Source: Saprospiraceae bacterium (GTDB lineage Bacteria > Bacteroidota > Bacteroidia > Chitinophagales > Saprospiraceae). Taken from it: a stretch of 64,000 bases of DNA. The notes under the pieces are model-generated. The model worked only from the letters and a program-made list of their open reading frames with translations. It was not told the origin of the DNA and ran no database searches. How positions within the stretch are numbered: the stretch's first letter is position 1; each line of letters begins with the position of its first letter. The DNA is taken from assembly GCA_016717145.1 (NCBI GenBank), contig JADKGD010000007.1:1-64000 (forward strand), given 5' to 3'. Positions 37,845 to 47,915 of the stretch are shown here, one piece after another. The position numbers were made by a program, and so were the translations under genes.

Positions 37845-37971
37845 ATAATGACAAAGTTAATAATTAAAGGCTGCTTCCAGATAAGAGACTAACGTTAAAT
37901 ATTTCATAAAAGTTACAAAAATAAGTGACTTTTATATTGTTTTTCATTGAAGACCAGATATAGCATAGAAA

Positions 37972-38002
37972 TTTTCCTAATAGCATATTTAGTTTATCTT
38001 TG
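37972..38002 (+). promoter_or_regulatory. Promoter of the methyltransferase gene
   Basis: TATCTTTG (37995-38002) matches TAnnTTTG exactly. A TTTT (37972-37975) lies 19 bases upstream at the -33 position, where TTTG is usual. The start codon is 25 bases downstream. Confidence 0.55.
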
Positions 38003-38027
38003 CATAAATATACATTGAGACATTCAC

Positions 38028-38924
38028 ATGCAAACAATTAAGTCTAAAACATGCGAAATTTGTAATTCCACCTCTTTATCTGTATTCATGCGAGTGATGG
38101 ATCATTCGATCAGTAAAGAAAATTTTGATATTCTCAGATGTACAAGCTGTGGCTTTTTAAGTACCGGAAATCCTCCTGCTGAATCTGAAAGCGGTCGTTA
38201 TTATCAAAGTGAAGACTATATTTCACATTCAGACACGGCAAGAGGATGGATATTCAGAATATATCATTTCGTCAGGAATATCATGTTGAAAAGAAAACAT
38301 ACATTAATCAATAGCCTGGCTTCCCAGAGAAATATCCTCGATATTGGCTCCGGAACGGGTTACTTTTTGCACTTTATGAAAAATAAAGGATATAAAACTT
38401 ACGGAATTGAAATTGACGAACAAGCTAGAATTTTCAGTCAAAAGAAATTCAATTTAGAGGTATCAGGTCCGGAATATCTTCAAAAAAATCAAATTAAGGA
38501 TACATTTGGCTTTATTACTTTATGGCATGTTATGGAACATTTGTACGATCCAAATGCATATTTTAGTACTTTCCGAAACTTATTGCATGACGACGGTCAT
38601 CTTATCATTGCCGTACCTAATAATGACAGTTTTGATGCCAAACATTATGGGTCTTATTGGGCTGCATATGATGTTCCCAGACACTTATGGCATTTTACAC
38701 CTCAAACACTTGAAAAAATGGCAACTAACCATCATTTTCGTTTAATTGACAAAAAAAGTATGCCATTTGATCCTTTTTATAATTCAATGCTAAGTGAAAA
38801 GTATAAAGGAAGTACTTTGGGTTTTTTAAAAGGTATTGGTATAGGCTTTATTTCATTAGTTTGTGGCATAATCAATATAAATAAAGCAAGTTCTGTAATC
38901 TATATTTTTAAAAAAGAAGGTTAA
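38028..38924 (+). CDS. Class I SAM-dependent methyltransferase with zinc-binding N-terminus
   Basis: A 298-residue protein. Residues 9-41 hold four cysteines (CEIC and CTSCGF) that probably bind zinc, as in the NovU/TylC3-type sugar methyltransferases. The SAM motif is ILDIGSGTGYF near 105, followed by GIEID and a later LWHVMEHLYDP. Its closeness to WecB and a glycosyltransferase suggests it works on surface or exported sugars. It ends 10 bases from the convergent wecB. Confidence 0.88.
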   Translation: MQTIKSKTCEICNSTSLSVFMRVMDHSISKENFDILRCTSCGFLSTGNPPAESESGRYYQSEDYISHSDTARGWIFRIYHFVRNIMLKRKHTLINSLASQRNILDIGSGTGYFLHFMKNKGYKTYGIEIDEQARIFSQKKFNLEVSGPEYLQKNQIKDTFGFITLWHVMEHLYDPNAYFSTFRNLLHDDGHLIIAVPNNDSFDAKHYGSYWAAYDVPRHLWHFTPQTLEKMATNHHFRLIDKKSMPFDPFYNSMLSEKYKGSTLGFLKGIGIGFISLVCGIININKASSVIYIFKKEG

Positions 38925-38933
38925 AATTTGGCA

Positions 38934-40016
38934 TCACTTTGAGAATGATTTAAGCGCTTTAATAATTTTTAAAGATGCTTTTCCATCCCCATATAAAGGT
39001 TTGTCAAATTTGATTTCGTCTACATTTATATCGTGATATGCTTTCAAAATGGAAGCTTTATCTGCTCCGGTTAGTGTATTAAAACCACCTTCAACCAATT
39101 CAACCCACTCTGTCTGGTCCCTTAATGTAAGACAATATTTTCCAAAAAAGTAAGCCTCTTTTTGAAGGCCTCCACTATCCGTCATGATACAGGCTGCATT
39201 AGAAGTTAATTTTATCATATCAAGGTATCCCACCGGATCAATGATGGTAAAATCAGTATGCATCTCCTTTTGGTGGAGCAATTTTTTTGTTCTGGGATGC
39301 ATGGGGACAATGACTCGTAATTCTGAATTGATTTCATTAAAAGCGGCAATGATTCCTGTTAATCTTTCATAATTATCCGTATTTTCCTGTCGGTGAATGG
39401 TTGCCAAAATGTATTTTCCCGGTTTAATATTAATATCCTCTAAAATATGACTCTCAGTTGCAGCTTTTTGTTTGTAATATAATGCAGCATCATACATTAC
39501 GTCGCCTGAATTCACGATCGTTGCAGGAAAAAAATCATATCCTTCATGCTGCAAATTATCGATAGCCTCAGCTGTCGGACAAAATAAGATATCAGATATC
39601 CTATCGGTTAGAATCCGATTGATTTCTTCGGGCATTAACATATTAAAGGAACGCAAACCTGCTTCTACATGGGCAACAGGAATGTGCATTTTTTTTGCTG
39701 CAAGTGCACCGGCCAATGTTGAATTTGTATCTCCATATACCAGTACAAAATCCGGTCTCTCAATCATCAGCACATTTTCTATGGCTTCAAGCATTCGTCC
39801 TGTCATCGCTCCGTGTGTGAGCGAATGAATATCAAGATTATATATTGGCTTGGGGATATCCATTTCTTTAAAAAAAATGTCGCTCATATTTTCATCAAAA
39901 TGCTGACCAGTATGCACTAAAATTTCATGAATATCACTATGATTCTTAATTTCTCTACTTAGTGCAGATGCCTTGATAAATTGGGGCCTGGCACCAACAA
40001 TTGTCACAATTTTCAT
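38934..40016 (-). CDS. wecB: UDP-N-acetylglucosamine 2-epimerase (non-hydrolysing)
   Basis: A 360-residue enzyme that interconverts UDP-GlcNAc and UDP-ManNAc for surface polysaccharides. The N-terminus IVTIVGARPQFIKASALSRE and motifs HTGQHFDENMSD, VYGDTNSTLAGALAA, HVEAGLRS and DSGGLQKEA are diagnostic. The Met at 40016 starts at the family position; nine more codons are open upstream. It follows the glycosyltransferase gene by four bases on the same strand. Confidence 0.93.
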   Translation of the reverse strand: MKIVTIVGARPQFIKASALSREIKNHSDIHEILVHTGQHFDENMSDIFFKEMDIPKPIYNLDIHSLTHGAMTGRMLEAIENVLMIERPDFVLVYGDTNSTLAGALAAKKMHIPVAHVEAGLRSFNMLMPEEINRILTDRISDILFCPTAEAIDNLQHEGYDFFPATIVNSGDVMYDAALYYKQKAATESHILEDINIKPGKYILATIHRQENTDNYERLTGIIAAFNEINSELRVIVPMHPRTKKLLHQKEMHTDFTIIDPVGYLDMIKLTSNAACIMTDSGGLQKEAYFFGKYCLTLRDQTEWVELVEGGFNTLTGADKASILKAYHDINVDEIKFDKPLYGDGKASLKIIKALKSFSK

Positions 40017-40020
40017 AAAT

Positions 40021-41328
40021 TTACAATTTACCTGATATTTCATTTAATATGTCAGCCAGTTTTCCTGTTAAGTTTCTTCTGGAGTACATTTCTATTCCTT
40101 TTGACTGATTTGTCAATTTATGATTCAAATATAAATCATACGATAATTTCAAATACGATATGAGTTGTTCTGTATCTTCATATTCTATCATTACACCGGA
40201 AGCTGAAGAATTTATTATTTCAGCTGCATCCCCATCTTTGGGTCCAATACAAATTATGGGTCTGCCAGATGCCAGATATTCAAAAATTTTGCCCGTTAAA
40301 ATGGACTTATTATTTGTTGTTTTGTTTATAATAAGTAATAATAATTGAGCACTATTTTGATATTTTATTGCTTCTCCGTGGTTGACATATCCTACTAAGT
40401 TAACTAAATGATCTAAACCGTATGCTGTAATACTTTGTTTGATAATGGCTTCAGGATTACCTACCAGATTAATAGAAATATCAGACATCATTTCGTGTTT
40501 TTCGCTTTTTAGCTTTTGGATGGCCTTCCACAAAATTTCAGGATTTCTGGATGCATTCATGGTTCCAATATAAGTAATGGTAAATTTTTTATCCAGTACT
40601 GTTTGTAAGCTTATTATATCTGATTCATCGTATCCATTTGTTATAACAGTGGTTTTGGTATTTGTGATTGATTTAAGATCTGAGGCCATAGTTTTACCAA
40701 TACATACAATTCTATTACATTGATTTAATACATGCTTTTCTAAATTTTGGTGTCGTTTACGTGCAAAATATGTTAGTCTCAAATCATCAAAATAATCGAT
40801 TTGCGTCCAGGGATCTCTATAATCCACGATCCATGGAATATCAATTTTAGTTTTAATATGACTGGCAATGAGATGACAGCTATGGGGTGGACCTGTACTT
40901 ATCATGGCATCCACCGGATGGTTAGCCAGATATTGAATCAATGTTTTGGCCGAAGGACGGACCCATAATATTCGTGCATCCGGAATAAACATATTGCCCC
41001 TAATCCACACTGCAAGTTTATCTAAAAAACTTAGTTTTTTGCCTTGCGAAAGAAAATTGGCATCAATCTTTGAATCTTTAGACTTTCCCGTAAATTTCCT
41101 ATACCAGGTATAAGGCTCTATGATAGCTTGTTTGATGACCTCAATATTGTCCGGAACTTCTTCAATTAATGTCGGATCTAATATGGGATAATCTCCGTTT
41201 TCAACTGTAAAAACGATCGGCTCCCAACCAAAATCTCTCAAATACTTAACAAATTTAACCCACCGCTGTACTCCCCCACCACCGGCAGGCGGCCAATAAT
41301 AGGTGATAATCAAAACCCGCTTTGGCAT
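40021..41328 (-). CDS. Glycosyltransferase family 4
   Basis: A 435-residue GT-B glycosyltransferase. The N-terminal part opens MPKRVLIITYYWPPAGGGGVQRW, the usual donor-acceptor groove signature, and the C-terminal half has the GT4 pattern EYLASGRPIICIGPKDGDAAEII. Likely role is adding a sugar to a lipid-linked or surface glycan in the cytoplasm. It is one base after the YfhO stop and four bases before wecB, so the three form an operon. Confidence 0.88.
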   Translation of the reverse strand: MPKRVLIITYYWPPAGGGGVQRWVKFVKYLRDFGWEPIVFTVENGDYPILDPTLIEEVPDNIEVIKQAIIEPYTWYRKFTGKSKDSKIDANFLSQGKKLSFLDKLAVWIRGNMFIPDARILWVRPSAKTLIQYLANHPVDAMISTGPPHSCHLIASHIKTKIDIPWIVDYRDPWTQIDYFDDLRLTYFARKRHQNLEKHVLNQCNRIVCIGKTMASDLKSITNTKTTVITNGYDESDIISLQTVLDKKFTITYIGTMNASRNPEILWKAIQKLKSEKHEMMSDISINLVGNPEAIIKQSITAYGLDHLVNLVGYVNHGEAIKYQNSAQLLLLIINKTTNNKSILTGKIFEYLASGRPIICIGPKDGDAAEIINSSASGVMIEYEDTEQLISYLKLSYDLYLNHKLTNQSKGIEMYSRRNLTGKLADILNEISGKL

Positions 41329-41329
41329 G

Positions 41330-43736
41330 TTATACTTTTACCATCTTTTGTCCTTCTGAAACAAATGACTTGTATATAATATAAAAAAGTCCCAAAATCA
41401 AAAGCGTAGAACAAATAAGACTTATTGTTTCTCCCGTGTAATAAGAAGTCGGTTTAAATTCAAATGTAATCAAATGTTTACCAGGAGGAATTTTCATGCC
41501 CCGGAGAATATAGTTTACTCTGATATGGTCAACTGCCTTTCCATCCAAATACGCCTGCCAGCCTTTATCAGGACCATACCAGATTTCAGAAAACACAACA
41601 AATTGTTCTTTTTGTGAGTTGGAATTATATTCCAGTTTATTGTTGCTATAACTTTTTAACTCTACACTGCCGTTCTTTTCCAAACTTAATCCATTGACAT
41701 AATCTTTAAACTCAGAATGTATTACAACATCTCCTGCTGGGTCTAAATTTGTAAGAGAATCAATTTCCGCATTCGCATCAGGCACCAGAATGATGTTATT
41801 AACAAACCAGGCATTGCCTAATGCAGCAGGGTTTCTTTGCACAGTGGGCTTGCCGTCAGCACCCTGAATGATAAAATATTTGGTATTCAGCATATTCAAA
41901 ACTGCCTGATTATTCTTAGCAATGTGTCGGTCAATAATGTCCTGATAACGTTGTAGTTTAACCGCACTATATCCTCCAATAGTTTTATGAAAATAAGATG
42001 TAGATGCACCATTAAATGTATTAATAGATGCATCATAAACCCTAAAATTTGGATCCTTATCCTGCAAAATCTGATTGTCCACAGGTCGGGGATCAAAACT
42101 TTGTTTGTAAACGTTTTTAGATACAAAATCTCTTTTGTCAAGATATCCTTTTCCAATCTGAGTCAGGTCAAATAAACCCAAAACAGCTACTATTGATATC
42201 ATTACGGTGCTGGTTATCTTGTCTTTAAGAAATAACCATATAGTTGTCGCAACAACCAATATAAAAATCAAGCTTCGCATGGCAGACGCATGAAACATAC
42301 TCGATCTTTGTTTTAATAATACGTCCTTTATATCTGCATAACTTTCATCACCTGAACCAACAAAATCAAACAATGAACTTCCCATGAGCCATAAAAGAAG
42401 ACATGTTCCGCCTAATAATCCTGTTGCATAATAAAGAGGTTTAATGAAAGATTCTTTTTTATTGGATTTCATTAACTCTGACAAAGCAAGTACACCCAGA
42501 ATAGGAATAAAAATAGCTGTGACGCTAAGGATTGAACTTGGGGCTCTAAACTTATTAAACAGCGGAAAATAATCAAACAAAGCTTTGTTCAATATCGGCA
42601 TGTGTTTACCCATTGACAAACACATTGTAAGAACAACTGCACTTAATATCCACCATTTTATTTCTCCCCGTACACCAAATAAACCAAATATAAATAGAAA
42701 AAATGCAACTACACCAAAGTAAGCCGGTCCGCTTGTAAAAGGCAACGAGCCCCAATAAGTAGGGGCCTGAAAATCCTTTCGCTGTCCGACTGCTTTACCT
42801 AATTCAGAATTCCCGTCCAGCCATTCACCTGACCCTCCACCAACTGCCTTGGGAATAAATGTTGCCAGCATATCTCCATAACCATTGCTCCATTGCATAG
42901 CATATTCCCAATCAAGCCCGCCTGATATACCGGCATTGATTGGAGCATCAGTAGATGGTTTTAGAATTTGCCCACCCCTCATAGTATCTTTAGTGTACTC
43001 ATATGTCGTCCATAGCTTAGAAGCGGAAGAGCCGACTGCCAGGCAGGCCATGACCGACATAACTGCCATTGCCTTAGCGAACGAAACCAATTTTCCGTTT
43101 CTAACACTACTAATAAAATGAAAAACGACCAGAATAGCGAGACATAGAGCAAGATAATAAGTCATCTGAGGGTGATTGTCTGCGATATTTATGCCCAAAG
43201 CTATTCCGAATACAATACCTCCCAATAGATACTTTTCTCTGAAAGTAAGCAAAACGCCAGCAATAACAGGTGCACTTGTCATAATTGCCATTAATTTGGA
43301 ATTATGTCCTGCTTCAAACAAGGTAAAATTATTGGTCGTAAAACCAAACAAAAAAGCACCAAGCAAGCTTGACCATGGACTTACGCCCAATAATAACATT
43401 AATATATAAAATCCCACCATTCCTGCAATAAAATAACCCGCTGGTCTACTAATAAAAAGTGACATACTATTTTCCACGCATCTCAGTAAATTATTTTTTG
43501 GTCTCGCAGAAATCTGGTAAGTTGGCATTCCCCAAACATTGAATTGGTCCACAAAGCTTCATCACCGGTTTTTTTCCCGAAATCAGTAGCTTCTTTTGAC
43601 ATGCCAACATGCTGGATAATATCCCTTGTTTGACCACTTTGCCCTGGAACTGTGGAATGAAGTAAAATATATTTACAAAAACAATCAGTAAAACAGGTAA
43701 AATATATTGGTAAGTACTCTTGATATCAAACTTCAT
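41330..43736 (-). pseudogene. YfhO family membrane protein, two frameshifts near N-terminus
   Basis: A polytopic membrane protein of about 800 residues of the YfhO/GT-C-like family, which is linked to glycosylation of surface polymers. It has an N-terminal segment (ILPVLLIVFVNIFYFIPQFQGKVVKQG), many helices, and a soluble C-terminal domain (LVPDANAEIDSL). The frame breaks at C3 43623-43625 and C4 43530-43533 on the plus strand, both needing one more base (DIIQHVGMSKEATDFGKKTG restored between). The long frame 41330-43552 is intact. Both breaks are in runs, so the gene is probably whole in the cell. First gene of the surface-glycan operon. Confidence 0.82.
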
Positions 43737-44029
43737 AAAAATTGATTTTAATTTATTTGGTAAATAAAATGCAAAATGATGTAAAATTTGGCGTAATATT
43801 AAGAAAATTATTTATATTAAATTACAGACATCTATAACTTTATCTGATTTATTGAATATTTTGGTATGAATCTTTTTACACTAGGATCATAATCAAAGCT
43901 TTAGTAAATAGTTATAATTATCCATTTATAATATGTGTTTTAGTTTTGTCTTATACCAGCTTAATGCCTTATCAGTAATTGAATCAAATCAAGAAATTTC
44001 ACTTTTTAAAATGTCATTAATATTTTGAG
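43737..44029. other. Intergenic region, nothing recognised
   Basis: About 290 very AT-rich bases between divergent genes. No ORF, hairpin or repeat stands out. It should hold the promoter of the surface-glycan operon on the minus strand, but no TAnnTTTG match on that strand is convincing. Confidence 0.5.
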
Positions 44030-44037
44030 TAGTTTTG
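44030..44037 (+). promoter_or_regulatory. Putative -7 element of the lipoprotein gene
   Basis: TAGTTTTG matches TAnnTTTG exactly and lies 37 bases before the ATG at 44075. No good TTTG is placed 19-20 bases upstream; the nearest TTTT is at 44003-44006. Confidence 0.35.
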
Positions 44038-44074
44038 CGGTAACTTATTACGATTTACATTTAAATTTACATCC

Positions 44075-44560
44075 ATGAAAATTTTTCCTTGCATTTTAAT
44101 ATTGACAATGTTTATAATTAGTAGCTGTGATTGGAAACAAAACAAAAAGTCTATTAAATCTTTGGACCTCATGAAATATGGCATTCCTTACGCCATAAAT
44201 GCTCCTGCTGATGCAGTAGTCACAAAACTTGGGTCCGGTCAGTTGATTGATATTTTGATCAAAAATAAAGATGGTTATGATGTGCAGGCATTTATGTCAC
44301 TTGCATACACCAATGATCTGAATAAGCTTAAACAAAATAAAAAGGAGGAAATCATCTCAAATCCTTACTTCGTAAAAATAATTGAGGAATTTGATGAAGG
44401 ATTTTTATTTGAAAAGAAAACTTCCGAGGGGGTTAAAAGCTACGATTTTAACATAATAAAAATAGTAGGAGACAATGAGATAAACTTTCAGTGCGGTAAT
44501 TCAAAAGAATTTTCTGAAAGAGACGTAAAGTCAATGATAAAAACGATTGTTGATTTATGA
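44075..44560 (+). CDS. Lipoprotein of unknown function
   Basis: A 161-residue protein with a short hydrophobic leader and a lipobox ending in Cys 18 (FIISSCDWKQ). The mature domain of about 140 residues alternates strands and helices (PADAVVTKLGSGQLIDILIKNKDG, then YDFNIIKIVGDNEINFQCGN). I recognise no family. It stands alone, with a bidirectional-looking hairpin 27 bases after it. Confidence 0.7.
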   Translation: MKIFPCILILTMFIISSCDWKQNKKSIKSLDLMKYGIPYAINAPADAVVTKLGSGQLIDILIKNKDGYDVQAFMSLAYTNDLNKLKQNKKEEIISNPYFVKIIEEFDEGFLFEKKTSEGVKSYDFNIIKIVGDNEINFQCGNSKEFSERDVKSMIKTIVDL

Positions 44561-44586
44561 TTATAATTTCACATATATAAAATAAA

Positions 44587-44619
44587 AAAGGCTGATATTC
44601 AGGGGAAATATCAGCCTTT
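44587..44619. terminator. Strong hairpin terminator
   Basis: AAAGGCTGATATT (44587-44599) pairs perfectly with AATATCAGCCTTT (44607-44619), a 13-bp stem with a 7-base loop. The minus-strand 3' side runs TTTTTTATT, a good intrinsic terminator. On the plus strand only TTT follows. It can end the lipoprotein transcript and also the short minus-strand transcript from 44709. Confidence 0.85.
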
Positions 44620-44624
44620 AACTT

Positions 44625-44693
44625 TTACGCCTCTTTAAGGATCCTGTCCCCAAATGTGATGAGTATCATCAAGGCAATAGTGAATATAATCAT
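44625..44693 (-). CDS. Possible 22-residue hydrophobic microprotein
   Basis: ATG 44691-44693 opens 22 codons to TAA 44625-44627. The product is one hydrophobic helix followed by a short charged end (MIIFTIALMILITF, then GDRILKEA). It is bracketed by a promoter-like pair upstream (44709-44740) and a strong terminator five bases after its stop. This arrangement suggests a real short gene for a membrane peptide, or a small RNA that happens to contain the frame. No conserved family is known to me. Confidence 0.4.
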   Translation of the reverse strand: MIIFTIALMILITFGDRILKEA

Positions 44694-44708
44694 GGGTTAA
44701 AATTTTTA

Positions 44709-44740
44709 TAAAAGTACGGGAATAAAACTTGCTTGTCAAG
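44709..44740 (-). promoter_or_regulatory. Candidate promoter of the microprotein
   Basis: On the minus strand CTTG (44737-44740) is followed after 20 bases by TACTTTTA (44709-44716), a 7 of 8 match to TAnnTTTG. The pair lies 15 bases before the short ORF, and transcription from here would end at the hairpin 44587-44619, giving an RNA of about 120 bases. Confidence 0.4.
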
Positions 44741-44923
44741 GTCAGCACATCAATAATCATTCAAATTATCATATAATTAACATATAATCTACTTAATTCA
44801 TGCATAATTATCTAGTAATAAGGGTTATTTGTAAATAATATGACAAAAATCATGTGTTTATTTTTTGATTTTGCAAACTTTGGTATTAAGTTTGCACCAC
44901 ATTTCAATAAACAGTTCGATATT

Positions 44924-46240
44924 ATGAGTCCCAAAGTATTTTTTATTGCAATCGGCTTAATTATTATTATAAGTTGTAGCCACGAAGAAATAAGCCAGGT
45001 TGATAAACAATTGAGCCTGCTTATAGGTAGCCGAAGTAAGTACATCCTGCCGGATGAGACAAATTTATCAGAAATTCCTCAATCACCAGCCAATCCACTT
45101 ACAAAGGAAAAAATTGCTTTAGGTAAATTGCTTTTCTTTGAACCAGCATTTGCTAATGAAGCTAAACGTCCTGAACTGAAGTTTACTTTCACTTGTTCTT
45201 CCTGCCATGTGGTTGAATCAGGATTTCGTCCCGGCAGAATGCAGGGTATCGCTGATGGTGGATTTGGTTTTGGCATTAAAGGTGAAAGCCGGGTAAAATA
45301 TCCCTACTACCCAGCTGATAGTATTGATGCTCAAGGTGCCAGACCTTTATCACAACTTAATGTCGCTTATGTTGAAAATACAATGTGGAATGGATCATTT
45401 TGGGTCAGATAAACACAATGCGGGAACAGAAAGTGTGTGGGGAAAAGCAGACCCTGGTACGGCTATAAACAAATTAAATCTTGGCGCGCTTGAAGGGCAA
45501 AATATTGAAGGCCTGAAGACGCACAGGATGTTTTATTCTAAAGAAATAATCACAAACGCAGGTTACAAAAAATGTTTGATGATGCATTTCCTGACATGCC
45601 TGAAAATGAAAGATATTCAAGGAAAGGGGCAAGTTTTGCTATAACTGCATATTTAAGGCAATTATTATCAACAAAAGCGCCATTTCAAAAATGGTTGAAA
45701 GGAGATGACAATGGGATGACAGAACAACAAAAAAAGGGTGCTGTTTTATTTTTTGGAAAAGCTGGTTGTAATGGCTGTCACTATGAGAAGAATTTAGGAT
45801 CAATGAAATTTGAAGCCTTAGGTGTAGATGATCTTTATGAGCATGGAGGATTAAAAACCGGTCCAAATGACCGTAGAAATTTAGGCCGAGGTGGATTTAC
45901 CTACAATGCTGAAGATATGTTTAAATTTAGAACGCCTCAATTATATAATGTTGGAGATGCCGGTCCTTATTTCCATGGTGGAAGTATGGAAACCCTGGAA
46001 GATGTTGTAAAATATTTTAACACTGGTATAAAACAAAACCAAAGGGTACCTGACCAACAATTATCTACCTTCATACGCCCCCTCGGACTTTCTGATGAAG
46101 AAGTTGCTGACCTTACTGAATTTATTAAAAATGGTTTAAGAGATCCCGATCTCAATAGATATAAGCCAAAAAGTGTTTTATCAGGAATGTGTTTTCCCAA
46201 TAATGATCCTGCTTCTAAGATAGATATGGGATGTAAATAA
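44924..46240 (+). pseudogene. Di-heme cytochrome c peroxidase, two frameshifts
   Basis: A periplasmic cytochrome c peroxidase/MauG-type protein of about 440 residues that reduces hydrogen peroxide with electrons from cytochromes. Reading from Met 44924 gives a lipobox-like leader (FIAIGLIIIISC). The first heme site is CSSCH, followed by GFRPGRMQG; the second is CNGCH in a late frame, followed by GPYFHGG and TLEDVVKYFNTG. Two breaks split it: T4 45398-45401 has one base too many (restored NGSFGSDKHNAGTES) and A6 45567-45572 lacks one (restored AGYKKMFDDAFPDMP). Both are in base runs. The in-frame ORF is open 28 codons further upstream to 44840. Confidence 0.85.
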
Positions 46241-46267
46241 AAAAAAACCTTAACCAAATTATTCCTG

Positions 46268-46298
46268 AAGCCATTTAAAGCAATTTAAGTGGCTTTTT
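46268..46298 (+). terminator. Intrinsic terminator after the peroxidase
   Basis: AAGCCATTTAAA (46268-46279) pairs with TTTAAGTGGCTT (46284-46295), a 12-bp stem with one G-T wobble and a GCAA tetraloop, followed by TTT. It lies between the convergent peroxidase and SDR genes. Confidence 0.85.
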
Positions 46299-46333
46299 AA
46301 TTTTTATTAAAATGATAAACAATTGTGTTGACT

Positions 46334-47035
46334 TTACAAATCTCCCAGCTGAGGTCTGATTACTATTTCTTCCACAACTGCTGAGGGGCCTAAAGCATAA
46401 GCGCTCCAAATAACATTTGCGATGTCCCTGGCTTCCATAAGTCTTTCATGAGGCAAGTCTACACCTTGCCATGAATCAGACCAGGTTGCACCGGGCAGCA
46501 CTGCAGTTACTTTTATTCCTTTTTCTTTTAACTCTTCCCTTTGTACTTTTGAAAAACCCAGTAGTGCAAATTTTGAAATACTGTACGAACCTCCATTTGG
46601 ATATGCGATCTTACTTGCGATACTACACATGTTAAATATATGCCCTGATTTATTTTCAACCATTACAGGGACCAGCTCGCGCGATAAATAATACGCACTG
46701 TACAAATTAGTCTCCATCATTTGTTCAAGCGTTCCTTCAGCTTCATTTGTTACAAAGCCCGGTAAAAAAATGCCCGCATTATTGATCAATACATCAACAG
46801 TGCCAAAAGAATTTTTAATGAAGGCAGCAAAAGACTTAACCTCATCAACACGCCTGACATCTACTGATTTTATCACAATAGTGATTTTGGGGTTAATAAT
46901 CATTAATTCGGATTTTAACAATTCCAAATCCTTTAAACTTCTAGCACATAGTGCAAGATTGTGCCCTTCTTCTGCAAATCGGATGGCAAGCGCCTTTCCA
47001 ATACCTTTTGAACTTCCCGTTATAACTGTATTCAT
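46334..47035 (-). CDS. Short-chain dehydrogenase/reductase
   Basis: A 233-residue classical SDR: TGSSKGIG coenzyme loop at 6-13, NNAG in VLINNAGIF, MCSIASK with catalytic Ser, and YSISK with Tyr and Lys near 155. The C-terminal end is short. Substrate is unknown; it may reduce a carbonyl compound with NADPH. It is a different subgroup from the SDR at 15904. Confidence 0.9.
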   Translation of the reverse strand: MNTVITGSSKGIGKALAIRFAEEGHNLALCARSLKDLELLKSELMIINPKITIVIKSVDVRRVDEVKSFAAFIKNSFGTVDVLINNAGIFLPGFVTNEAEGTLEQMMETNLYSAYYLSRELVPVMVENKSGHIFNMCSIASKIAYPNGGSYSISKFALLGFSKVQREELKEKGIKVTAVLPGATWSDSWQGVDLPHERLMEARDIANVIWSAYALGPSAVVEEIVIRPQLGDL

Positions 47036-47160
47036 GAAATATTCTGTTAATCTTTATTCAAACCAAATCGAATAATCAAATGTTGTCATATAAGTTGAAA
47101 TAATTACCTTATTTTTACCGCGCAATAACACTTATATATTTAAGTAATGAATTCTATTTT

Positions 47161-47907
47161 ATGAATCTCAATATTTTTTACCATTTTGGAAGTTTTATAC
47201 TTTGGCAGGGTCAAATTTTCAAGAGACCTGAAAATGGAAGAATGTACTATAAAGAAACCATCAGACAAATGTATGACATTGGCATTGGTTCACTACCCAT
47301 TGTTTTTCTGATTTCAATATTTATAGGCGCTGTAACAGCTGTGCAATTTTATTATCAAATGGCAGGTTCTTTAATACCAGCTTTTTATATTGGATATATC
47401 GTACGGGACATGACGATCATAGAATTGGCGCCTACTATAACATGTTTGGTATTAGCAGGCAAAGTGGGTAGTAATATGGCTGCAGAACTTGGCGGAATGC
47501 GTCAAAAAGAACATATTGATGCCATGGAAATAATGGGTGTAAATACTTCAGCATACCTTGTCCTTCCAAAAATAATCGCTTCGTTATTAATGATACCTGT
47601 GTTAGTTTGTGCCGCAGCTTTGATTGGCATTTTTGGATCTTATATAGCCAGCGTACCGGTTGGGTTGTTCACATCGGCAGAATTCATCAAAGGTGTAAGA
47701 TCGTTTTTTGTTCCGTATAATGTTTACATGATGTTTGTAAAAGCATTTGTTTTTGCATATATATTAACAAGTGTTTCTTGTTATCAGGGCTATTTTGTTA
47801 AGGGTGGAAGTATAGAGCTTGGTGAAGCCAGTACCAGAGCCGTTGTATATAGCAATATTTTAATTCTATTGGCAGATTACATCATAGCATTTGTGCTTAC
47901 CGCATAA
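47161..47907 (+). CDS. mlaE: MlaE-type ABC transporter permease
   Basis: A 248-residue permease with five or six helices of the MlaE (YrbE) family, which moves phospholipids between the inner and outer membrane. The family motifs include VQFYYQMAGSL and IIELAPTITCLVLAGKVGSNMAAELGGMRQKEHIDAMEIMGVN. It lies 8 bases before its ATPase. An MlaD-type substrate-binding gene is not present in this locus, unlike E. coli. Confidence 0.9.
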   Translation: MNLNIFYHFGSFILWQGQIFKRPENGRMYYKETIRQMYDIGIGSLPIVFLISIFIGAVTAVQFYYQMAGSLIPAFYIGYIVRDMTIIELAPTITCLVLAGKVGSNMAAELGGMRQKEHIDAMEIMGVNTSAYLVLPKIIASLLMIPVLVCAAALIGIFGSYIASVPVGLFTSAEFIKGVRSFFVPYNVYMMFVKAFVFAYILTSVSCYQGYFVKGGSIELGEASTRAVVYSNILILLADYIIAFVLTA

Positions 47908-47915
47908 ATAAATTC

